Positions 44,142 to 51,874 of a stretch of DNA of 64,000 nt are shown here, piece after piece. Under the pieces are notes generated by a model. The model saw only the letters and a list, made by a program, of their open reading frames with translations. It searched no databases and was not told the DNA's origin. Source of the DNA: Parapedobacter defluvii (GTDB taxonomy: Bacteria; Bacteroidota; Bacteroidia; Sphingobacteriales; Sphingobacteriaceae); the NCBI RefSeq assembly GCF_014642075.1, contig NZ_BMIK01000019.1, forward strand, positions 1 through 64,000, written 5' to 3'. Each line of letters begins with the position of its first letter. Position 1 is the first letter of the stretch. The position numbers were made by a program, and so were the translations under genes.

Positions 44142-45122
44142 ATGACCTACTTCATTCATTTTTTATGTAGAAAGCCCCTTTTCTTCGATGTATTTATTTT
44201 CTTGCTGCTTTCTATTTACTGTCATGTGATTACCGTTTTTCATCGACGTGAGTCAACCTGGGAGCTTGTACATATGCCTCAATATTGGAAAGCACTGGGA
44301 TTTACCTGGGCATGCGCATTAGTCGTGATGGTTTACATCCGATTGAACAACCGGCACTTCGGCAAGCAATATGGAATACACGACGGTGTGTTAAAACGCC
44401 TGTCAAAACAATGGTTATGGAATTTTCTGCCGCCTGTGTTTTTCGTACCGATTGCCGTAACTGTTTATTATGCCGTCAATAACACCAGCATCGGCGAACG
44501 TGGCTATTTCCAAAACGAATTTGCCTTTGTGTTTCTCGGTATCTTCTGTCTGGTACTGCTCTACAGCAGTTTTGATATACTCTGCTTTGTGGTCAGCGAA
44601 ACAGAAGAGCGACGCGCATTTGAAGCTTTCAAAGCGCAGGTGCTGAGCGAACAGTCTGCCACTCCCATACCAACGGCACCTGTACCCGAAACGGCTCCGG
44701 CCATCCAGGTTCAACACTATTTCAGAAATGAGCTTCACAGCCTGCCATTCAGCCAGATTGCCCTGATCGAGCATCGGAATAATAAAACCACCTGCTACAC
44801 CTACGATAGCGGAAAATACCGGTTGCCGACCACGAAAGAGGAGCTGCTGCGATTTTCCGAAGCACAGGGATTCCATTGGTTTTCGCCTTTCTACGGCTTT
44901 GCGCTTAATGCCATTGCATACCTCGTCTCAGGAGGAGACGGCTCGTTGCTCATAGCACTCAAATCCGGCATCCAACCAACACTTCAAAAACAAGTGATAC
45001 CGCCCAAAGAAGAAGCGCAGCAATTCTTTATCAAAATCCACAAAAACAAGGCGCATAAAGTGCGCAATTGGTACAAGGAGCTGATGGAAAAAAAAGGCCG
45101 CCCCGGCTCGGAGCGGCCTTGA
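44142..45122 (+). CDS. Membrane protein with degenerate LytTR-like domain
   Basis: 326 aa. Four membrane segments in residues 10-165, then a short linker with Pro/Ala ('PIPTAPVPETAPAI') and a C-terminal domain with 'LPFSQIALIEHRNNKTTCYTYDSGKY' (in part), which resembles LytTR DNA-binding domains of the Bacteroidota membrane-anchored kind. The last codons overlap the terminator of the opposite-strand cluster, giving the unusual end 'GRPGSERP'. Possible one-component membrane regulator. Confidence 0.7.
   Translation: MTYFIHFLCRKPLFFDVFIFLLLSIYCHVITVFHRRESTWELVHMPQYWKALGFTWACALVVMVYIRLNNRHFGKQYGIHDGVLKRLSKQWLWNFLPPVFFVPIAVTVYYAVNNTSIGERGYFQNEFAFVFLGIFCLVLLYSSFDILCFVVSETEERRAFEAFKAQVLSEQSATPIPTAPVPETAPAIQVQHYFRNELHSLPFSQIALIEHRNNKTTCYTYDSGKYRLPTTKEELLRFSEAQGFHWFSPFYGFALNAIAYLVSGGDGSLLIALKSGIQPTLQKQVIPPKEEAQQFFIKIHKNKAHKVRNWYKELMEKKGRPGSERP
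45092..45120 (-). terminator. Terminator of the DUF5675 cluster, inside the LytTR gene
   Basis: AAGGCCGC / GCGGCCTT stem with a GC-rich loop. Read on the - strand it is followed by eight T's. It lies within the last codons of the 44142 gene, so the two transcripts share this DNA. Confidence 0.8.
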
Positions 45123-45125
45123 AAG

Positions 45126-45302
45126 CTATTGCCTCCGCCTACGTACCAGGCGTTGCAGCAACCATGCAGTGAGAAAGCTCACCGCGGCACCTACCGCTGC
45201 CAATATAGCGGTGTGCAATACATCCGCCCAAGGCGGGAAACCGGCAGCGCTGAGCAGCGTGCCACCCAGGATGCCAGCCAGCAGCTTGCTATCGCTATGC
45301 AT
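45126..45302 (-). CDS. Small membrane protein, 58 aa (phage-like)
   Basis: ATG 45302, TAG 45126. Two hydrophobic segments ('KLLAGILGGTLLSAAGF' and 'TAILAAVGAAVSFLTAWLL') and a basic end 'RLVRRRRQ'. Overlaps the upstream gene by 8 bp and lies just before the terminator. Size and build resemble small holin-like proteins; that role is a guess. Confidence 0.6.
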   Translation of the reverse strand: MHSDSKLLAGILGGTLLSAAGFPPWADVLHTAILAAVGAAVSFLTAWLLQRLVRRRRQ

Positions 45303-45519
45303 CGGGCGGTTCCTCCTGCCCCGCTTCCCCCTCCCCGCCAGTCGGCGGCCGGTCCGGCTGTCCGGCCTCTAAGGCATCAAGCAAACCCATGACCAAGGCA
45401 ACATACCGCGCGCCGGCCACCACCTTGGGCGGCAGTTTCAACGGTGCGGCAAGGACGGCCCCGGCAACGGTGGAAAGCCCCTCCTTTAACCGCCGGTACC
45501 ACGGCAACCACCCGCTCAT
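45295..45519 (-). CDS. Small hypothetical of the DUF5675 cluster
   Basis: 74 aa from ATG 45519, which overlaps the DUF5675 stop by ATGA. Amphipathic or weakly hydrophobic segment ('STVAGAVLAAPLKLPPKVVAGARYVALVMGLL', in part) and an acidic Gly/Pro/Glu-rich tail. No family known to me. The couplings on both sides show it is translated with the cluster. Confidence 0.6.
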   Translation of the reverse strand: MSGWLPWYRRLKEGLSTVAGAVLAAPLKLPPKVVAGARYVALVMGLLDALEAGQPDRPPTGGEGEAGQEEPPDA

Positions 45520-45926
45520 CGCACACCCTCCTGTACAATGGTAAGCCATACCGCTTCTCCTGCTTCCAGTGCGGGGTAGGCGATGTCCTTGAGGCGCTCA
45601 AGAGCCACCCGGCTGAATACACCCTTGCCCGGAGCCATCACCTTGGTAACCGGCGCAATGCATCCCTGCAGTTCGGCAAGTGCAAAGTTGGCCGGATGGA
45701 TGAGAATGGCCTCACGCCCCGGCACACCGGTTACAGCCAGCTGGTCGCCGTGCTTGAAGTGCTCCCGCCGGATAAGCCGGTAGCGCCCTTCGGGAATGCA
45801 GCTGATCATCCGCCGGTTATTGCGCCACGGAAGCTCGATGGTTTGGCAGATCTGCTTTTCCCCGTGCCACAGCACACCGTTGGTACCTTCAGGATGGTAG
45901 GTCCGGATGAGTCGTAGCTCGGTCAT
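45516..45926 (-). CDS. DUF5675 family protein
   Basis: 136 aa. Start 'MTELRLIRTYHPEGTNGVLWHG' followed by 'CQTIELPWRNN', 'SCIPEGRYRL', 'ILIHPANFA' and 'LQGCIAP', the conserved blocks of DUF5675, found mainly in phages and phage-like loci and suspected to be a peptidoglycan- or tail-associated protein. Its ATG shares a base with the upstream stop (TGATG). Confidence 0.8.
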   Translation of the reverse strand: MTELRLIRTYHPEGTNGVLWHGEKQICQTIELPWRNNRRMISCIPEGRYRLIRREHFKHGDQLAVTGVPGREAILIHPANFALAELQGCIAPVTKVMAPGKGVFSRVALERLKDIAYPALEAGEAVWLTIVQEGVR

Positions 45927-46681
45927 CAGACGGTGAGGTTAATGACAGACATCGGATTGTACGCCCCGTTGTTGAGCGGATAAACAGCCCCACGGTCTTC
46001 AATGTAGAACGCTACGCCGAATACCACCGCAATGGGCAACCCCGCATCTGCCGGAAGCGGTAGCGACAACACCGTTTCCTCCACCACCGGTTCTTTAACC
46101 GCATGCTGTGCACTCGAGGCCATCGATAACGTAGACTCGCCGTCCTCACTGAAATCCAGCGCCACGGCGCCCGCAACGAATTGGAAGTGCGTAGCCTCCA
46201 CAGGTTTGGCCAACCGTACTTTCGGATCAATTGCTGGCACCGTTACCTGCACCTCGCCGCTTTCGGCATCCACCGTGATAGCGAGCTTGGCAAACAGGGT
46301 GTTGGCCAACGAGGTGGCGGAGTTGAAGTTGAAACGATTCAGGATAGCCAGGTTGGCAGGTTGCACCTGCCCCTCGCCCCTTACGTTTTCAGAGTCGGCC
46401 CGCACCACCCGTACCATCCGGCTGCCCAGCCGGTTAGGCATACCCGGATCATAGGTAAAGAGGATGAGCGGCCGCAAGGCATCGCGCAGGTGCTTCGCCG
46501 CCCGCGAAGCCGTACGGAAATCCGCATTGTTTTCGCGCGTACGCTGGTACTTCGGGTCCGTGGCAATGCGCTGGGCAGTTACACCGCCCTTTTCACGTAC
46601 CTGATGCCCATTCTTCGTTTTGTAAAAGGTCAAATCCCCGATTCTTCCTTTTAATTTTAAGAAACTGTCTTGTTGTGCCAT
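45926..46681 (-). CDS. Hypothetical protein of the DUF5675 cluster, 251 aa
   Basis: Starts 'MAQQDSFLKLKGRIGDLTFYK' and ends in beta-rich sequence ('PIAVVFGVAFYIED'). No signal or membrane segment. The opening short beta-hairpin with 'GRIGDL' recalls Bacteroidota structural proteins of the DUF6266 sort, but I do not claim the family. It is the first gene of a tight four-gene cluster, and its product may be the main structural component of a phage-like particle remnant. Confidence 0.55.
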   Translation of the reverse strand: MAQQDSFLKLKGRIGDLTFYKTKNGHQVREKGGVTAQRIATDPKYQRTRENNADFRTASRAAKHLRDALRPLILFTYDPGMPNRLGSRMVRVVRADSENVRGEGQVQPANLAILNRFNFNSATSLANTLFAKLAITVDAESGEVQVTVPAIDPKVRLAKPVEATHFQFVAGAVALDFSEDGESTLSMASSAQHAVKEPVVEETVLSLPLPADAGLPIAVVFGVAFYIEDRGAVYPLNNGAYNPMSVINLTV

Positions 46682-47079
46682 GATATGACTTTTTTAACAA
46701 CCCGACAAAGTTCCGGACTGTGAATTTGGCGCATGTCGCCCCATGCCGCATGTGGCGCAATTGGCGTTATTGCCGTAAGGACACCCAATTGTCGCTTTTG
46801 TCGCTTGGATGGTTTAAGCACCACGCTTATATTTGTGAATAGTAAACCGTCATATCCGGGGAATAAGCCCCCCCTTGGCCGTAGCCCATTCGCCCCCTAT
46901 CCGCCCCTGCGCCGCATATGCGTCGCTATATATTCGCTAAAAAGCGGCAAAAGCGGCAGGTTAGCGATACGTAAGCGTAGGGAAGGCGGCAAAACGGGGG
47001 TGGGAGGCACCTTTGACACCCGCACGGCATTTGATCAACGGCTCACCGGCTTTTGGCCGGGGCCTAAATCTTTCTAACC
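46682..47079. other. Intergenic stretch between DUF5675 cluster and HTH gene
   Basis: About 400 bp with no gene. Contains several imperfect repeats of GCATGT/GGCGCA words (46731-46765) and a run of GGCAAAA/AGCGG words near 46940-46970. No promoter recognised with confidence. Confidence 0.4.
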
Positions 47080-47280
47080 ATGAAGAACACAAAAGTTGTG
47101 ATAAACGCACACGAAATAAGCATCATTCTAGGCGTAAGCATACGTCAGGCGCAACGACACAGGCGGCTGATATTAAAGGAACTGGGTAAAAAAAGCAACC
47201 AGGCAGTCACTTACGAAGAGTTTTCCGAGTATTCGGGTATTCCGCTGGAAATCGTATTAAAGGCATGCTTCGGCCGCTAA
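47080..47280 (+). CDS. Small helix-turn-helix protein, 66 aa
   Basis: ATG 47080. 'AHEISIILGVSIRQAQRHRRLILKELGK' (in part) reads as a helix-turn-helix; the second half 'YEEFSEYSGIPLEIVLK' is a further helix pair. Likely DNA-binding, opposite in direction to the DUF5675 cluster, which it may control. Family not named. Confidence 0.6.
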   Translation: MKNTKVVINAHEISIILGVSIRQAQRHRRLILKELGKKSNQAVTYEEFSEYSGIPLEIVLKACFGR

Positions 47281-47513
47281 CGTGTAGTTGACCTTGCGCG
47301 TGTTTAGTCTCTCGCTGAAGTAACTTTTCCATTTAATAGAGTCAGCGCGTATTCAGACAGTTACGCGGCAGCCTGGAGCTGCGGACTGGAACGATTGAAT
47401 CGGAAACCGGAAATCTCCTTGATTTCCGGTATTGCCAACACGATGCCGGCATCGCCTGGAAGATGCTCACCCTTATGTTTAGCAACTGGGGAGCGTTAGC
47501 GTAAATTTGTTTG

Positions 47514-48116
47514 CTATCTGTTTGATGCGTAAAACTCCCCATCGATTACAAGGGGCGTTTCCAAGTTAACGACATTTCCCTGGGGCGTCGAGTAAGGTAA
47601 TAATCCCCGAGCCATTACGCCGTGAAATGTTCCCTTAATGTAAGTTGAGGTAACCTCTTTCAAAATAACGTGAGCTGAACCGGTTTGAAACGAGTCGTTC
47701 ATCACAAAAACATACTGGCCCGCCAGCGCTTCGTTGAGATAGTGTAAATCTATTTGATCTTGTTTGTCAGCGCTACCCGTGGTTTCGTCTGGCTCGAAAG
47801 TGTTTTCGTATTTTTTGTTTGGTTTCCAGGAGTCGTACACAAAACAATTCAGGGAAAGCGCCTCTTTTCCTTTCATACTCCCACTACCTGCCACCGTTAA
47901 ACTGAACTGTTGGTAATCGATAGTCTCATCGGGAGCTTCACTCAGCAACGCCGTTACGCCCGACTTATACTCAACACGCTCGCCATTGACGGTCATCGTC
48001 ACATAATAACCATCTTCGTCGTCCTCAATCTCCGGCAATTCATTTTTTGCACAAGCCGATATGACCAAAACCCATGCGATCAGCGCAAGTTTGTTCCATA
48101 ACAAAAAAGTCTTCAT
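47514..48116 (-). CDS. Lipoprotein, 200 aa
   Basis: Start chosen at ATG 48116, giving a signal with lipobox 'VISAC'; the frame runs to 48167 without need. The body is beta-rich ('YYVTMTVNGERVEYKSG', 'AHVILKEVTSTYIKGTFHG') like DUF6252-type Bacteroidota lipoproteins; unnamed here. Lies downstream of the GxGYxYP gene, separated by its terminator, so is likely a separate transcript. Confidence 0.7.
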   Translation of the reverse strand: MKTFLLWNKLALIAWVLVISACAKNELPEIEDDEDGYYVTMTVNGERVEYKSGVTALLSEAPDETIDYQQFSLTVAGSGSMKGKEALSLNCFVYDSWKPNKKYENTFEPDETTGSADKQDQIDLHYLNEALAGQYVFVMNDSFQTGSAHVILKEVTSTYIKGTFHGVMARGLLPYSTPQGNVVNLETPLVIDGEFYASNR

Positions 48117-48270
48117 TGTTGCGATCTTCCTTTTCATTTCATTAAGTTGTTTTAGTAGACCCGACAAATCTAACGGCGTTTCCCGTCAAATGAAATACTC
48201 AATAGTGAGTATTTTAGACAGTTTTTTCATCACAGCCCGCAGACACCGGGCCGCAGATTCAGGTAAAAGA

Positions 48271-48290
48271 GGCTGTCAAAAGAGACAGCC
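48271..48290 (-). terminator. Terminator of the PUL operon
   Basis: GGCTGTC / GACAGCC stem. On the - strand followed by CTCTTTTACC. 24-43 bp past the stop of the GxGYxYP gene. Confidence 0.75.
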
Positions 48291-48313
48291 CCTCCAGGCG
48301 ACCGCAGTACGCG

Positions 48314-50215
48314 CTAATAAAAAGTCTTCAGGTACTGCTCCGTTTGCTCCGGCTTGTAGTGCATACGGATACGCCAGATCAGTTCCTGCGGATTGATAAC
48401 CTCAAATTCGTCGCCCAGGTGATTTTTCATCAGTTTAGCGGCAGATGCCCCATTCAAATCCCCGTCGGTATTTTCGCCGGTCAGGTCGGTACGGTTACCT
48501 GTATCCCGGAATTTACTCCATGCGTGCACACTGATTAGGGAAAAATCGTTGTCGGCTTCCTGTGTCAACTGCTGCGCAATGTAGGCAGGGGTGCCTTCCC
48601 GTTCGTTATTATAAGAGCCGAAGTTCCACAGCGAGTAACGCGCCGTTACCACCGGAATTTCAAAACCGGCGCTGTTCTTTAGCCAAAATATTTCCCCGGC
48701 TCCGCCCGCGTAAGGCGAATATTGAAGTGCCACGATGCCTTCAAGCTGGTCGTTGGCATCAATAAACGCCTGGTAACCGGCCATCGCATCGGCAGAGGTT
48801 ACGTCTTTGGCCATCAGACCGAGCAGCTTGACACGGTGCTGGCGCATGCTGTTGGCCACGCGGTCGGCAAGTTTGGCAAGCAGCTCCGTCCGGTTGCCTT
48901 CACGCCCGTAATTATCCGCATACTGGTAGCCCCCACCCAATGCCTCAATCAGTGTGGCATCACGGTGCTGAGATCCGATGATGTGATTAAACTGTGCAGG
49001 TGCCATCTGATTGAGGTTAGACACCGGTATGCCAAATCCCATTTTCATTTCAGCTACATCGCCGTTCTCATAAAACCCGCCTACAAAATCATTCATCATC
49101 CACTGGATATTGTCGCCATCCGAAAGGTAAAACGAAACGAATTTTTTGTTTTTCTCCCAATCAATAAACTGTGGATTTACCACCTTGGCCAAAACCGGCT
49201 GCTGACGCTCGCGGTATGCGAGGGAGGTAAGCGGCAGGTTGTAGCTCCAGTCATTGGGTACCCATACGTGTCCCGTGATGGACGCTCTATTGACAAAAAC
49301 CTCCTCATCTACGCCCTGCTCCCACCCGTAAATCGGGGCGCCGGGCTCCAGCCACTTCAAGATCTCTTCAAAAAGAGGGAGGTTCTGCCCGGCACCGGGG
49401 TTGTTATACTCCTTATTGATATTGACCACGAATAGGTTATGCATGATCGCGAAATCGCGCAGCTCGCCCGTCTGCACGGGCATAACAACCAGTGCCTTGT
49501 TGCTTACCTGCCCTTTAAACTCCTGCCAGGCGTCTGCGGTGGTTTTCGTACGCGCATCGTACACCATGGCATAACCTGCATTGTCGTAATTGGCGCGGTC
49601 CCGCACGTCCACGATGATGCCGTTATGGACGGATGCCGCCACGGAGGCGACAATACCGCTTTCGGGATTATTCGTCACATCGGTAAGGACGTAGCCATCA
49701 AAAAGATCTTTGAGCTGTAAGGCAATACCGTCTGACGGTCCGTAGTTATTGCGTGCCAGTTCAATACCACTTTGCATACCCTGCTCACTGATCCCGAGGT
49801 CACTCAGGGCTTGCTTGGAGAGGCTATAGGACGAACGCCCGGCATGGTCATGCAGCCACACACCCACCTCGCTGCGGCCCTGCTGTACAGCACGGTTAGC
49901 CAACCCGGCGAGCGACTGGCAGAGCAGGTGGTACTGCAACCCGCGTATTTCTTCCGTCTCGCCGATGTTGTTCCGGCTGCCCACGTTGAGTACCTCCACG
50001 CAGTTCCAGTAACGTTTGGGCTTTACGGTCATCTCCGGCAGATTGTATTGCCCGTTATCTCCAATGGGGTCAACTAATTCTTCATATAAGCCGGGGAGCT
50101 GTTCATCCAGTCCTTGGTTGATTTTTGGTGAATTGTACTTGCTGCAGCCTGCAACATTGACGCAGGCCACTAATAAGAGGGTCTTGAAAAACATAGTTTT
50201 TGTTGTCATGATCAT
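48314..50215 (-). CDS. GxGYxYP-family putative glycoside hydrolase, lipoprotein
   Basis: 633 aa. Lipoprotein signal with 'VNVAGC'. The N-terminal part has 'KRYWNCVEVLNVGSRNN' and 'GLQYHLLCQSLAGLANR'; the C-terminal part has 'LGGGYQYADNYG', corresponding to the GxGYxYP motif of this domain (last Pro replaced), and 'FYLSDGDNIQWMMNDF'. The family is a putative carbohydrate-active enzyme of polysaccharide utilization loci. Last gene of the SusC-SusD operon, 5 bp after SusD. Confidence 0.82.
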   Translation of the reverse strand: MIMTTKTMFFKTLLLVACVNVAGCSKYNSPKINQGLDEQLPGLYEELVDPIGDNGQYNLPEMTVKPKRYWNCVEVLNVGSRNNIGETEEIRGLQYHLLCQSLAGLANRAVQQGRSEVGVWLHDHAGRSSYSLSKQALSDLGISEQGMQSGIELARNNYGPSDGIALQLKDLFDGYVLTDVTNNPESGIVASVAASVHNGIIVDVRDRANYDNAGYAMVYDARTKTTADAWQEFKGQVSNKALVVMPVQTGELRDFAIMHNLFVVNINKEYNNPGAGQNLPLFEEILKWLEPGAPIYGWEQGVDEEVFVNRASITGHVWVPNDWSYNLPLTSLAYRERQQPVLAKVVNPQFIDWEKNKKFVSFYLSDGDNIQWMMNDFVGGFYENGDVAEMKMGFGIPVSNLNQMAPAQFNHIIGSQHRDATLIEALGGGYQYADNYGREGNRTELLAKLADRVANSMRQHRVKLLGLMAKDVTSADAMAGYQAFIDANDQLEGIVALQYSPYAGGAGEIFWLKNSAGFEIPVVTARYSLWNFGSYNNEREGTPAYIAQQLTQEADNDFSLISVHAWSKFRDTGNRTDLTGENTDGDLNGASAAKLMKNHLGDEFEVINPQELIWRIRMHYKPEQTEQYLKTFY

Positions 50216-50220
50216 ACGCG

Positions 50221-51867
50221 TTAATATCCCTGATTCTGCTCCAGTCCGTTGGTCTTGTTGATCTCGTCCTGTGGGATGGGGCGCAGTAAGTGATTTTCAT
50301 TGATGTTGTCATACTTCTGAACGAAGATATTTTTCGCCTTGGCCCGCTCAATGAGTTTACCGGTGCGTTTGAGGTCAAACCAACGGTCGTGCTCGCCCAG
50401 TAATTCGCGTGCACGCTCATCCAGCAGGTAGTCCAAATCCACTGTACTTACCTTCAGATGGTCCTCAAATGCAGCTTGGTCTATTGCTGCCCGCTCGCGC
50501 AGTGTGTTGACACGCTCGGTTGCCTGGGCAACTTGCCCCGCACCCAAGTAAGCCTCGGCTGCAAGGAGATAGGCATCACTCAACCGGAAAATCACGTCTT
50601 CACGTGTTCCGGCGGCTCCCCAATCCATTTTGGTATCCTGGAACTTGCGGATGATGGGCATGCGGTCAATCGCAGCGCTCAGTACCGGAAGCGCCGTGGA
50701 TTGCGGATACCAATTATAGTCATCTCCGTTACGGTAGGGGTAATAGTACACCGCCCCCTCGTCTTCGCCCGATTGGTCGTCCCAACGTGGGAAATAGATT
50801 CCCAATGAACCATAATCTGCATGGGAAGGGTTATTGATGTAGAAGTGTCTTTTGAAGGTGGCGTCATAGCGCGTATCCAGCTCGGAATCCGTAAAGTATT
50901 CATGCACGCTGGGGATGATCCAGTACCCCCTGTTCATCGCAGAGTAATCCGATTGGACTCGGGTAAACATGGCCGGCTCAAGCGCAACGACATTGAACCC
51001 AAACAGCGCCTGCTGTGGGTTTCCGCCTCCTTGAAAATTTCGGTCAGAGCCATACTGTATGGCCCAGATAACCTCACTGTTGTGCTGATTGCTTTCATCG
51101 TAGACAGATGCATAACTGGACAGCAGGCGATAATCGCCCTGCTCACGGATGCTGTCAAACAGCGCAGCCGCTTTCGTGAAATCTGTGACATTACCGAAAG
51201 GTTTGTATGCCCGGGTGAGGTATAGCTTTCCCAACAGGAATGTCACGGCTGCATCGTTCACTTCTCCGGCCGTTCCGTTACCGAATGCCAATACACCGCG
51301 AACGCGTTCCAGATCTTCAATGAGATACGAGTAGATGGTCTCTTCAGGTGTACGGCTCACCTCGTAAAGCACCTCACGCTGCTCTTCGGTGTAGAAAGGC
51401 ACAGGGCCGAACGTCTCCACCAGGTAGTAGTAAGCCAGCGCCCGGAAAAAGGTACCCCGGGCATTCATGCTTGCGTAATCAGTACCGGCAATTTCAGGGG
51501 TGCATCGCGCAAGCAGGATGTTGCTCTCCTGGACAATCTTATAGAGGTTGTTCCAGTATCCGCTCACTACAGGCGCCGTTGAATTGAATGTCTGGTCGTA
51601 ACCATTAAACATCCGTTCGGTTTCGCTTTCCGTAATGGCCATGTACAGGTCGGTTCCGTAGTACTGCAATTCGCCGGTATTGAAAACATTCCTGAACTTG
51701 GTGTACAGGTCGACAATCAATTTTTGTTGTCCATCCTTGGTTTCGTAAAAATCATCCGTAACCACAGATGGTGTGTCTGCATCCAGGTAAGAAGAACATC
51801 CCGAATGCAGCAGACCCAATGCAAAACAGAGGGTTAGGAAGGTGAGTGTTTTGATATATTTGTTCAT
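50221..51867 (-). CDS. SusD/RagB family lipoprotein
   Basis: 548 aa, lipobox 'LLHSGC', then 'SYLDADTPSVVTDDFYETKDG'-type SusD start (in part) and the conserved 'LLGEHDRWFDLKRTG' close to the C-terminus followed by 'RPIPQDEIN'. Surface glycan-binding partner of the SusC gene 7 bp upstream. Typical length. Confidence 0.93.
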   Translation of the reverse strand: MNKYIKTLTFLTLCFALGLLHSGCSSYLDADTPSVVTDDFYETKDGQQKLIVDLYTKFRNVFNTGELQYYGTDLYMAITESETERMFNGYDQTFNSTAPVVSGYWNNLYKIVQESNILLARCTPEIAGTDYASMNARGTFFRALAYYYLVETFGPVPFYTEEQREVLYEVSRTPEETIYSYLIEDLERVRGVLAFGNGTAGEVNDAAVTFLLGKLYLTRAYKPFGNVTDFTKAAALFDSIREQGDYRLLSSYASVYDESNQHNSEVIWAIQYGSDRNFQGGGNPQQALFGFNVVALEPAMFTRVQSDYSAMNRGYWIIPSVHEYFTDSELDTRYDATFKRHFYINNPSHADYGSLGIYFPRWDDQSGEDEGAVYYYPYRNGDDYNWYPQSTALPVLSAAIDRMPIIRKFQDTKMDWGAAGTREDVIFRLSDAYLLAAEAYLGAGQVAQATERVNTLRERAAIDQAAFEDHLKVSTVDLDYLLDERARELLGEHDRWFDLKRTGKLIERAKAKNIFVQKYDNINENHLLRPIPQDEINKTNGLEQNQGY

Positions 51868-51874
51868 CGCGGAA

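Noticed and set aside
47342-47542. 66-aa frame on the - strand
   Set aside because: Low-complexity reading through hairpins such as CCGGAAAT/ATTTCCGG; no family features.
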